Assembly: GCA_017506865.1 (NCBI GenBank)
Contig: JAFCMP010000301.1
Coordinates: 248,001-312,000, forward strand
Origin: Tribonema minus
Lineage: Eukaryota > Sar > Xanthophyceae > Tribonematales > Tribonemataceae
Length of the DNA stretch: 64,000 bases
Direction: 5' to 3'
Positions 56,501 to 64,000 of the stretch are shown in pieces. Each line of letters starts with the position of its first letter. Positions within the stretch are counted from its first letter, which is position 1. A program made the position numbers and the translations under genes. The notes beneath the pieces were generated by a model. The model did no database searches, was not told the DNA's origin, and saw only the letters and a list, made by a program, of their open reading frames with translations.

Positions 56501-57027
56501 GCAATGAGGACGCTAGCGTCTTCAAGGTACCGGGGTATCGGGCGGACACAGTCATTGACCCAGGGTGTCTGCACTTTAGCAGTGCATACCGTAACAAGGG
56601 AATAGTGCTAGACACAAGTGTGCGCGCGCCCACAGCGAGCTCGTACCTGACAGGCAAAACAAATGCCTCGAACACGGACGGCTATGCTGCTGGGGTGGGG
56701 GAGGACGCGAAGGTCAAGCACCACACAGGCACCTTGACGTCATCTTGGGCTTTTGTGCCATTCGTGCAGGAGTCGTACGGACGGCTGGGCAAGCAGACAA
56801 GGCTTTTTGTTAAGGAGTTGGCAATGCACTCAGCACTGTGCTCAGGGGGGGGGAAGGCAGATGTGTTACGCAAGGCCGGGTTAGCTAAGCGTCAGATCCA
56901 CATTGAGCTGAGCATATCGCTGGCGCGGGAGTTGGCGGAGCGCGTCATGGCATACACACGTGGAGCGCGAATGCTGGGCTGTGTTGCGGCGCCGGTATCC
57001 AAACTCCTAGGGCACAGCGCAGACTAG
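53503..57027 (+). CDS. Family B reverse transcriptase plus restriction-like endonuclease polyprotein
   Basis: An uninterrupted frame of 1174 codons. RT motifs are GLDGLRYEHL (about 150), QLDCENAFNSVDR (about 297-309), GCQQGDPLGP (about 354-363) and the active-site FLDD (about 405-408), followed by RPDKS. A region rich in Ala, Thr and Pro plus an acidic EDDDDDWE patch follows (about 740-820). Next is a C..C..H..C knuckle (CPWRCSDVSPTSTHAISC, about 950), then an endonuclease-like core with YRAD and IVLDTSV (about 1012-1035). The first ~11 codons derive from an antisense family A relic, so the true N-terminus is probably missing and the element is 5'-truncated. No N-terminal zinc finger is seen. 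It differs from family A in sequence throughout but has the same architecture. Confidence 0.93.
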   Translation: MNLTAKMEVCTEADSRQQTACAALSGKRRGVGLAAARLESREACAPADEVTAQVLAAKHPETGTRPGVVDTPMEQVRGLVRDARRHCLHSAGVATTTGPAGSGSPVFESGQAHDHSDRPEDAASAAGRRLEVEAADILSTLSAAGAGKAGGLDGLRYEHLLMAAGPGAPVKAATRPVSSASPGLAGDSESDVMEPAFAHHLAKVFTTLLVEPELLPEQSQRLLRAAALSGIGQKRRPIACSSVWRRLLGSTAARSVKGKISGLLASMSQFGVGYRSGVEHVAARARVWHELYGTTIQLDCENAFNSVDRAAIVRGLMLFCPELLLHFESVYCGDTAPEMRVEVNGEARIICSHLGCQQGDPLGPLYFAVAAAFLLFYPDGVNATPGSMPAYGHSTAEPPAPHCAFLDDLNVLQAAYFDDAAAAGVAEVIRRLAAGGLRVRPDKSLAIAMRGSVFDEAARARLRALDIPFVDTTMPESSQGFTSVGVPVGHPAYVHAAMSKHLVDAGTWRLSWQLAGMARHHLQAAQFILRRSLTKRMGFLARVVDTALSETWLHAFDGFCAWTLERMLHLHGCSTAAAMKSHLLAACTAGDNEEASSGSVLVLPRLGPPELTDIAVPLRASRLPERRGGLGMPLLGLLAPAAYTAQACTTLRPAIIHATVAAGALRLGTDEHGAVTWFAQHSCAIREDQGLPPIIEAVRRSTRALTADGGEKSRTAVAEQLPASLLRWAADTTAAASTLPTAVQAIYAATAVTETVTTEPAPHTHGIVPGAEAAAAAATVPGPQAAAAAASSTPAKTQTSAEESSCSGGQEDDDDDWEAYADEICRKVVPRRRRGHFTHGLQAGLSNVLRRQYEDCLVEDLEAASAGAVGKPTQATLIGDLRDTSRRRQQASARVLAQLRSQRASGAMAWMSVPPAANDRPGAAPMSSMAAATMIMVAIFIDGWGIQGEVCPWRCSDVSPTSTHAISCPSQHIRGHNATHTAQKRCLQRILRQHHVSIVRNEDASVFKVPGYRADTVIDPGCLHFSSAYRNKGIVLDTSVRAPTASSYLTGKTNASNTDGYAAGVGEDAKVKHHTGTLTSSWAFVPFVQESYGRLGKQTRLFVKELAMHSALCSGGGKADVLRKAGLAKRQIHIELSISLARELAERVMAYTRGARMLGCVAAPVSKLLGHSAD

Positions 57028-57105
57028 GCTGCTGCGTTGACGCAAGCTTTTCGATTGCATAGGCAACCCGGCCTCCCTTGGGCCTTTATAAATACAAGTC
57101 CATAC
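53537..57105 (+). mobile_element. Family B non-LTR retroelement, long copy
   Basis: It extends from the end of the family A relic to the tail ...TTTATAAATACAAGTCCATAC, ending at 57105. The 3' untranslated region is about 78 bp and has no poly(A). The left border is placed where similarity to the family A relic stops and is approximate. Confidence 0.85.
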
Positions 57106-57629
57106 GTGCATACCGTAACAAGGGAATAGTGCTAGACACAAGTGTGCGCGCGCCCACAGCGAGCTCGTACCTGACAGGCAAAACAAATGCCTCGAACACG
57201 GACGGCTATGCTGCTGGGGTGGGGGAGGACGCGAAGGTCAAGCACCACACCGGCACCTTGACGTCATCTTGGGCTTTTGTGCCTTTCGTGCAGGAGTCGT
57301 ACGGACGGCTGGGCAAGCAAACAAGCCTTTTTGTTAAGGAGTTGGCAATGCACTCAGCACTGTGCTCAGGGGGGGGGGAGGCAGATGTGTTACGCAAGGC
57401 CGGGTTAGCTAAGCGTCAGATCCTCATTGAGCTGAGCATATCGCTGGCGCGGGAGTTGGCGGAGCGCGTCATGGCGTACACACGTGGAGCGCGAATGCTG
57501 GGCTGTGTTGCGGTGCCGGTATCCAAGCTCCTAGGGCACAGCGCAGACTAGGCTGCTGCGTTGACGCAAGCTTTTCGATTGCATAGGCAACCCGGCCTCC
57601 CTTGGGCCTTTATAAATACAAGTCCATAC
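57106..57629 (+). mobile_element. 524-bp 5'-truncated family B copy in tandem
   Basis: It begins GTGCATACCGTAAC, corresponding to about codon 1026 of the long copy, and ends with the same tail followed by GTACATTGAG. It is nearly identical to the long copy, and the frame stays open to the stop at 57551. It lies head-to-tail directly behind the long copy. Confidence 0.95.
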
Positions 57630-58549
57630 GTACATTGAGATCACAACGTAGTAGATGTAGTAGGAAATGAAACCGCGCCACAAGATAGTTGTTGGCGCAA
57701 TGCGCTTTGCAGGTTGAATCAGAACCATCAACATGGGGCCATGGTATGCTTGGTACAAATACTGCATTGCAGGTCAGCTGCAGCAATGTACAGGAGCACC
57801 AATACTCATGCATGCACATGTAGTGTGACTTCATTTTGATTGTGCTTTCTGGTCCTTTTGTACACTCGCGTGAGCAAATTGCAGACTGCTGTCAAAGCAG
57901 CCATTTCTCAGAATGGCGAAATGTATGCGTGTACACTATAACCCTGTGCAGCACTCCCTGAGAGTGGTCTGCCTTTGTGGGGATGCAAGGCAGACAGTCT
58001 CATCAGACTGCATACAGATTCACGACCGCAATTTGGCTCTGGCTCCCCAAAGGCTGCCACTCTGCCACTACTACAAAGCCAACAGCCGCCCGCCACTGCC
58101 GCCACTGCTGTTGAGCAGTGCTGCTGCTGCTGCTGCTGAACACTGCTGCTGCTGCCACTGCTGCCGCAACCTGTCACTACAGTGCCCTGCCCACGGCACT
58201 ATGTGCGCTGCTGCAGCGGCGGCAGCAGCGCAAGCGCACCCAGGCGGCAACCGGCTTGCGCACGCACAGTAGTAAATGGCGCTCCCCACAGCACCTTTTT
58301 CAAAACTGCTCTGAACGCACATGCGCGCATACATGTGGAGTATGGGTCCATGCTGCGAGGGCTCTCAAGGTGCACCCCCACAGCTATACCACACTCTCAC
58401 AGCCATGTCCTCCGCCGCAGCGGCACACGCGGCAGCAGCAGCAGCAGCGGCGCACGCGCCCCGCGCACACGTGAGCTCTCGCGTGTGCGCGCCTGGCGCC
58501 TGCTGCTGGGCGCAAACTGCCTCAGAAGCGCTGAGCACTGACATTCAGG
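57630..58549. other. No recognisable gene; CTG/CAG-rich patches
   Basis: Triplet-rich segments (about 58090-58165, 58205-58235 and 58425-58455) create overlapping open frames on both strands without domains. The 3' untranslated region of the gene at 58550 lies at its right end. Confidence 0.45.
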
Positions 58550-58969
58550 CTACGGGGGGTCGTCCGCCGCGGAGTCGCATGCGGTGACCAGGCTCTGCCG
58601 CCGCGGCAGCGCCACTTGCAGCGGCAGCGCCAGCGGCGGCGCAGGCTGCGCGGCGCGTGGTGCGTCACCACTTGAACTTGTGCTTGAACTTGTGTGCCCG
58701 CTGCTGCTGGTGAGGCGCTGCATGGCAGCGTGTTTTGGCTCGTCAGGGTAGAGGGCCGTCAGCGAGGACTGGTCGACAACTAGATCTTGAAGTGTGTTGT
58801 AGGTGCGGAAGCCGGCATTGACCTGGACTCTGTAGACGCCGCTGGCGTCACTCGCGTCGCAGTCGCACACGTACTTGATCTGCGCGTTCACACGAGGAAC
58901 AGGCGGCAAAGCACTCGTCAGCTGCGCATAGAGGGAGAGGAGTACTAGCTTCAGAGCAAAGCGATGCAT
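58550..58969 (-). CDS. Small secreted protein, unknown
   Basis: A single-exon frame of 139 residues starts at ATG 58969. Residues 1 to about 20 (MHRFALKLVLLSLYAQLTSA) form a clear signal peptide with cleavage after TSA. A short Cys-containing segment (KYVCDCDASDASGVYRV) and a polar central part follow, then a Ser/Thr-rich and Pro/Ala-rich tail. No family is recognised. A role outside the cell or in the secretory path is inferred from the signal peptide. The 3' part is rich in GGCAGC-like triplets and could have been altered by repeat slippage. Confidence 0.55.
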   Translation of the reverse strand: MHRFALKLVLLSLYAQLTSALPPVPRVNAQIKYVCDCDASDASGVYRVQVNAGFRTYNTLQDLVVDQSSLTALYPDEPKHAAMQRLTSSSGHTSSSTSSSGDAPRAAQPAPPLALPLQVALPRRQSLVTACDSAADDPP

Positions 58970-59623
58970 GGTTGTTTGCTGTCGCGCTTTGTAACCGCAT
59001 TCAACTTTCTGAAGTCCTGAACTCTATGCAGTAGCAGAGCTTCTCGCCTGGAACCACTAGCACCCGATTACTTGCCCACGCCCTGTGAAGGTTTAATCTG
59101 TCGGCGCCCTGCCATCATTTGAATCTGTTTCATGCTGTACTCGGCGTTTTTAAAAGCCCAGTGTGCAGGGTCGGCGGTGCCACGGCAAATGTAAGTCCTT
59201 AACCCTTTGAAGGTGAGCATCACGAGAGCCAATGCATGCAAGTGAGTGCCCATCGCTCTAGATATACTTGAAGTACCGGCTTGCTTGGGATGCTGGCGTA
59301 TGTGCAGTAGCACAGCAATACTCCGAAACGTTGCAGCACTTACTTTCCTTCATCGTTATCCTCTGAGCAAATCAGTCAGCTGCAGTGGCATCAGCATCAG
59401 CACAGCTGAGCACCCTATACACGCACTACCGTCAGACCAATTCAGCAGTCGTTGCACATGTCGCAAAGGTCCACAGTGAACTAAAGAAGTTGCATGCTGG
59501 ACTATACTGATAAGATAAGCAATTTACATCAGCATAGGACGAATCCAAAAGCGCAGCAGGAGTCTCAGGAGCGCATGAATCTGTGACAGTGCACAATGAC
59601 CTTTGGCAAAGTCCAGCACTCAT
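58970..59623. other. No recognisable gene
   Basis: It holds the upstream region of the small secreted gene and the 3' untranslated region of the SH2 gene. No distinct element is seen. Confidence 0.45.
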
Positions 59624-62600
59624 TCAGTCCACCGGCACGTTGCTGGGGAGTAACAGGTCCCCCTTGTGGTACTTGCTGAGATACACACGCGCTGACATGT
59701 GCAGCATGAACTCTGCAAGAGTACAGTAGTCACACGGGGGTTGTCGAGGTCCATGCCGAATCGTTGCACATGGCGCCAACAACTATGTAGGGGTGGCAAA
59801 GTGAACTGCGAAGTTGATTATTGACAAAACAAGTAACCTTCCTCAGCAGAGGATGAAGTCCAAGAGTGCAGCGGAAGTACCACTCAGACACGCATGAATT
59901 TGTGACAGTGCACAAATGAAGTCTAGCAAAGTCCAGCGCACATTCATCAGTCTAGTGGCGCGTTGCTGGGGAGTAACAGATCCTCTTCGGGGTACTTGCT
60001 GCGCTGACATGTGCAGCATGAACTCTGCAAGAAAACACTCGACTCTGAGAGAGTACAGTGTACTCTGAACAGCATTGGCCACAGGAGTCGCACGGTGGTT
60101 GTCGAGGTTCGTGCCGGATGTCACGGGTACATGCTTATGTGAACTGTGACAGTACAGAGTTGACTCCGACAGTGCAGCGCGTGCATTCACCAGCAAATTG
60201 ACTGTCGCAGTGCACGTCGTAGTGAATAGCGTACGCTCAGCAGTGAGTGCAGTTTGAGTCTGTAGAGTTCCGTTCAATACTTCGGAGTACATTACAGTAG
60301 AGGTCGGTGCAGTGGGTACGGATTATAATAGGTCTAACCCTGACCCTAGGTCTAACCAGCACCTTAATCTTAAACGCAGATCAGGTATAGTATAACTTAC
60401 CCAAGGTCTATCTCTTAACCTTAACCGAAAGTGCAGGTTGGGTCTAACCCTGACCCTAACCCTAGGCCTAAACCTAACCCTAACCCTAACCCTAAGTGCA
60501 GCGCGCACACTCACCGGGGTGTTGCTAACTTTGCCGTCACTGCGCACGTGGCAGATAACCAGCGTAGAGAGCATGCTGGTGGAGATGCGGAACAGGAAAG
60601 TTCCTGGAACGCTCCCGTACAAGACACGGTCTGCAAGCCCATCGGAGAGCCCCAGAATAAAGCGCGGCAGCGCTGGGACGTCACGTCCCGGGCTGCCGAC
60701 ACTGCGCAGAAGTTCGCAAAAGGGGGAATCAATAAAGTTTTGTTGTAGCAGCAATTGGAGCAAACGAAGTGCGCATGATATGTCCCGGGCTGTCGACACT
60801 GCGCGGAAGTTCGCAAAGGGGGAACCAATAACATTTGATGTTAGCAACATTTGAAGTAAACGAACCGCGCAGGGTATTATGTGTGAACTGAATAATGCGG
60901 CATCACAGCAGGCTGTTAATGTTGTGACCAATCAACACCCAACGTGGGATACGATGAATTCCTCTTTGTGAAGGTGCAATTATAACTTCAATACGAAGGC
61001 CACAAGGCGCAAATGGGAACCTTGCCTGGAGGCCTCTTCACCCTTGTGCCTTGCTACCCTAACCCAAATCCTCAAACGCCTACATACAAGCAACGTGTTG
61101 AGCCAGACATCATTAAATACTGAACACCCATGCCTCAAACGCTAAAAAGCTTGCACACAGAAGTCTTTTTGCCTACTGTGGTTACGGTGGCACTGTTTGA
61201 CTCGTGGCCAATGACTGCAGCAGCAGCGACCACGGTTATTGGTGGAAGGCACTTGCGGCTCACCATCCCTTGTCACCTAGAGCTCAGCGATCTTCTTGAT
61301 TCATTTTTCATTAAATCCCTTCAAACGGGCACCGCATGCCCCCAACGCTTGCAGCACTGCTGCTGCTACTCACTCTTAGCGTCAAGAGACCGTTGTGCAT
61401 GTCACTGATACCTACTTAACGCTGGTACTAACACAAACCCTCCATGATCACGTACTCCATGATGATCATATGTGATCATACTTACTCACCCTACGGACGG
61501 GCACCACAGCCCCAACGCGCGCAGCAGCCGCTACTACTACTTACCCTCAACGATATTAAGACCTTAGTGGAAGCTGTGATCACAATACCTATTTACCCTT
61601 CCGACAAGCACCGCAGGCCCGACGCGCGCAGCAGCCGCTACCGCTTCTTGCAGTTGACATCGATTAGACCATTATTGTGTTCTCATTTACGATCATTCAA
61701 AGTATGTCATAAGTGCATGCTCATTATATCTCTACTATTGGTGATGGCAATACCTACTTACCCTTCTGACGGGCACCACAGGCCCGATGCGCGCAGCAGC
61801 CGCACAGCTGCCCACAGCCACGGCCAGAACGACTCGAAGAATGCAGCGTGCTGTACCACGGCGTGAGGCGCGCGCGGTGCAGCAAATGGGTCCCAGATCT
61901 TGCCGCTCTTGCCCAGGAAGGCCAGGTCTTCAGGGGTCGGCGGTCGTGAGGTGCCCAGGCGCAGCCTGCGGCAGCAGGGAATACGCATGCATAGTAGTGT
62001 GCAGTTGATATAGATGTGCGTATTCTAATACATACTTGAAGTACATCTTTCCCAGGAAGGCCAGGTCCTCTGGTGTCGGCGGTCGTGAGGTGCCCAGATG
62101 CAGCTTGCGGAAGCGAGGAGTATGCATTCATTGCGTGCAGTTCATAGATATACATCGGTGTGCTCTACTACACATATGTAGATGCTTGACATTTGAATTA
62201 TAAAAAGTCTACTGGTCTTCTGTGCTTTCATGATCTTGCCACTCTTTCAGGTCTTCTCTGGTTGGCAGTCGTGAGGTGCCCAGACGCAACCTGTAAAAAC
62301 AGGGTACACATGCGCTTATGTGACGTAAGGCATATGCGGGGCGTTACTCCGCGGCTGCCCCCACGTCACTTCAGTACCACTACAAGAGTGCAGCGCTGCA
62401 CACGAAGATACACCAGTGATGCAGCAAAGGCGAACCCTAACCCTAAAGGCACCAGCAGCAGACGTCACGCACACTTGCGGCGGTCCGCAGGTTAGCCTTT
62501 TCCTACAAAAACAACTGGTAGAGCTAAACAGCGTCCTTATGTGAACCCCTACTCCGAATCCAAACTGTCCACTGTACCTGAAGTAGTTGACAATGCCCAG

Positions 62601-63152
62601 CTCGCACAAAGCAACTGGGTATAGATGGAAAGCAACCCCCTCAAACCCCTATTCCAAATTTTCAACTTCAAAATTTGACTCTCCACTGTACCTGAAGTAG
62701 TCGACGATGCCCAGCTCGCACAGCTGCCCCCACGTCGGGGCCCACGAACTTGAACTTGAACTTGAGGTTGAAGATGGCGACCCGTTCTGCCAGCCGTTCA
62801 CCACCGCCCCATTGACCGCCACCGCGCTAGCCCTCCTTCTTACGGAGGCCCAAACCTGTTGCCCGTGCAGCTTTCTAACATCAGCGGGGGGCGGGGGGGG
62901 GCGCGTATTCACCACCAGGGGGGGGGTTGGGGGGGGCGGGTCGGCGTCGGGGGGCGGGGGGTGCGCGTCGTCAAGTTCAAGTTTGAACTTGGCATCGCGA
63001 GCTGCCAGCGTGGCGAGCTTTTCGGGGATGAGGCGTGCGCGTATGAAGGACGCGTCGCGTAGCAGGTTGCGCTCGTGGAGAGACTGCGTGACGGCAACGA
63101 TGGCGCCGGGGTTGCCCTTAAGGAGGCTTACGATCTGGCCGCGGGAGAACAC
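59624..63152 (-). CDS. STAT-like linker-SH2 protein (5' end not resolved)
   Basis: Exons on the minus strand: A 63152-62692, B 61965-61762, C 60701-60515 and a probable last exon 59712-59624. A, B and C join in phase (2 then 2). Exon B encodes a STAT-linker-like helix stretch (FFESFWPWLWAAVRLLRASGLW). Exon C continues RFILGLSDGLADRVLYGSVPG and then the SH2 core GTFLFRISTSMLSTLVICHV, with the phosphotyrosine-binding Arg in FRIS. The end of SH2 would need a further exon that I could not fix, and the last exon has uncertain phase. Exon A begins VFSRGQIVSLLKGNPG and contains a Pro-rich and Ser-rich spacer. SH2 domains bind phosphotyrosine; linker-SH2 proteins occur in slime moulds, plants and animals. 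A signalling or transcription role is inferred. Exons upstream of A lie beyond the window or in the echo array to its right. Confidence 0.65.
59843..60130 (-). repeat. Duplicate of the SH2-gene last exon region
   Basis: A second copy of about 59560-59790. It includes the acceptor and the exon start encoding FMLHMSA, but has a 10-base deletion that breaks the frame before LLLPSN. Confidence 0.8.
60440..60496. repeat. Interstitial telomeric repeat (CCCTAA)n
   Basis: Degenerate then perfect CCCTAA units lie immediately downstream of the exon C donor of the SH2 gene. Further degenerate units extend to about 60335. Confidence 0.9.
60702..60815 (-). repeat. Echo of SH2 exon C acceptor and start
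   Basis: GCGCAG|TGTCGACAGCCCGGGAC at about 60800 copies the real start GCGCAG|TGTCGGCAGCCCGGGAC at 60701, with about 100-bp spacing. Confidence 0.85.
61191..61310 (-). repeat. Dispersed intronic element, copy 3
   Basis: Read on the minus strand it matches copy 1 over about 120 bp (GAGCTCTAGGTGACAAGG, GTGCCTTCCACCAATAACC and GTCATTGGCCACGAGTCAAA). It lies in the intron between exons B and C of the SH2 gene, in sense orientation. Confidence 0.85.
61320..61761 (-). repeat. Echoes of the SH2 exon B end and donor
   Basis: The exon B end (complement of GACGGGCACCACAGGCCCGATG) recurs near 61595-61640, 61495-61535 and 61325-61365, with decreasing similarity and with TTACCC-type donor complements. 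Confidence 0.8.
61966..62300 (-). repeat. Echoes of the SH2 exon B acceptor and start
   Basis: The exon B start (encoding LRLGTSRPPTPEDLAFLGK) recurs at about 62046-62105 and 62245-62295, with spacings of about 140 and 185 bp. The nearer copy keeps GGCACCTCACGACCGCCGAC unchanged. Confidence 0.9.
62560..62605 (-). repeat. Echo of the SH2 exon A end and donor
   Basis: TGCGAGCTGGGCATTGTCAA then CTACTTCAG|GTACAGTGG repeats the real exon A end and donor (62692), 120 bp downstream in gene orientation. Confidence 0.9.
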
Positions 63153-64000
63153 CTGCGCGACAGTTTCATGGAGTTGGAAAAATTAGCTTCATTTCAAGTA
63201 TGTGAAAAGAGACGTGGATTGTGCAAATAAATTGTGCATCCACTGCGTGACGGCGACGATGGCGCCAGGGTTGCCCTTGAGGAGGCTCACAATTTGGCCG
63301 CGGGAGAACACCTGCAGGGGGGGGGGGGGGGCAGTTGCAAGGAAATGGTCAGAAAGAATGTCGTGGGTTAGCAAAAAATTAAGTGTGGCAAAGGACGCGG
63401 AACGTACAAGAAAATTGTGAAATCTATGAAATCCATGAAGTCTATACCCGGGTTGCCCTTGAGCAGGCTCACAATCTGGCCGCGCGACAAGACGTGAGCG
63501 ACAGTGTCACGGGATTGGAAAAAAAACTTCATGTCAGTTGTGACAAAAGACGTGGATTGCACAAATACATTGTGAAGTCTACAAGACAAGCAAAAGACGT
63601 GGATTATATGAATAAATTGTGAAGTCTACGACACAAGCAAGTTCCAGCCCTTGAGCAGGCTCACGATCTGGCCGCGCGGGAACACCTGCATGGCGGGGCG
63701 GCAGTCACATGGAGACCTTCAATTTTAAACATGTGGGCGTGGATTGTAATTATGGTCTAAAAATTGGAGTTTATGGAATCTATGAAATTAGGCCCGGGGT
63801 TGCCCTTGAGGAGGCTCGCAATGGGGCCACGCGAGAACACCTGCGCAATGCGGGGGCGACAGTTTTGGAAATAACTTCAATTTCAAATTGTTAGAGGACC
63901 TGGATTGTACACATTGTTTGTGAAATCCATGAATCTGTGAGACCAGGCCAGGGTTGCCCTTGAGGCTTACGACCTGGCTGCGGCAGAACACCTGCACGAG
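63153..64000 (-). repeat. Array of five echoes of the SH2 exon A acceptor and start, to window edge
   Basis: The complement of CAG|GTGTTCTCCCGCGGCCAGAT recurs near 63312, 63497, 63688, 63843 and 63994, at about 150-190-bp spacing. Each has the following GGCAACCC codons (VSLLKGNPG) and differing decay. Only the copy at 63152 continues into a long exon. Whether any of the others is a used upstream exon is unknown. Confidence 0.85.

Noticed and set aside
63153-64000. Regularly spaced repeats considered as a CRISPR array
   Set aside because: Units are diverged, 150-190 bp apart and carry a splice acceptor plus coding sequence. The window is eukaryotic.

Overview
The window looks like nuclear DNA of a heterokont (stramenopile) alga, plausibly a xanthophyte related to Tribonema. 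That is an inference. It rests on four things: GT-AG spliced genes; a Myb-like protein of the kind conserved across stramenopiles; a signal peptide ending in an 'STA|F' motif as in heterokont plastid presequences; and stramenopile-style 'GGHLEVLQWA' ankyrin repeats. Interstitial TTAGGG repeats are common. There are no operons, CRISPR arrays or recognisable tRNA/rRNA genes.

Layout. 1-1094: 5'-truncated non-LTR retroelement (family A, minus). 1915-2795: broken ankyrin gene (minus). 2796-9853: no recognisable gene. 9854-10773: endogenous CRESS-DNA-type Rep with a frame break (minus). 12521-14216: small three-exon membrane protein (plus). 16507-27614: eleven-exon secreted protein with ten CBM1 cellulose-binding modules (minus). 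28061-36552: seven-exon Myb-like nuclear protein (plus), head-to-head with the CBM1 gene across 446 bp. 37868-40256: a truncated family A copy plus two micro-copies in tandem. 40559-41513: a probable plastid-protein gene split by a 396-bp family B insertion. 41684-47195: a near full-length family A element (minus). 47530-49365: four-exon unknown gene with (CTG)52 in an intron. 50379-50877: about 500-bp foldback. 51862-52618: two-exon ADP-ribosyltransferase-like gene (minus). 53503-57629: family B element plus a tandem truncated copy. 58550-58969: small secreted protein (minus). 59624-63152: STAT-like linker-SH2 gene (minus), 5' end not resolved.

Two patterns run across the window. (1) 'Exon-edge echoes': at most introns, the splice site and the first or last tens of bases of the adjoining exon recur as degenerate tandem copies inside the intron. 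This is seen in all four larger multi-exon models (CBM1, Myb-like, SH2, small membrane protein). (2) Both retroelement families (RT plus C-terminal restriction-like endonuclease) sit at GTAC-containing sites and form head-to-tail arrays. Family A is flanked each time by AGTACATG, so each insertion appears to regenerate its own target.

Exon models were built by hand from GT-AG sites, reading phase and domain continuity. In the CBM1, Myb-like, membrane, ART-like and 47.5-kb genes the summed exon lengths are divisible by three. No transcript evidence was available.
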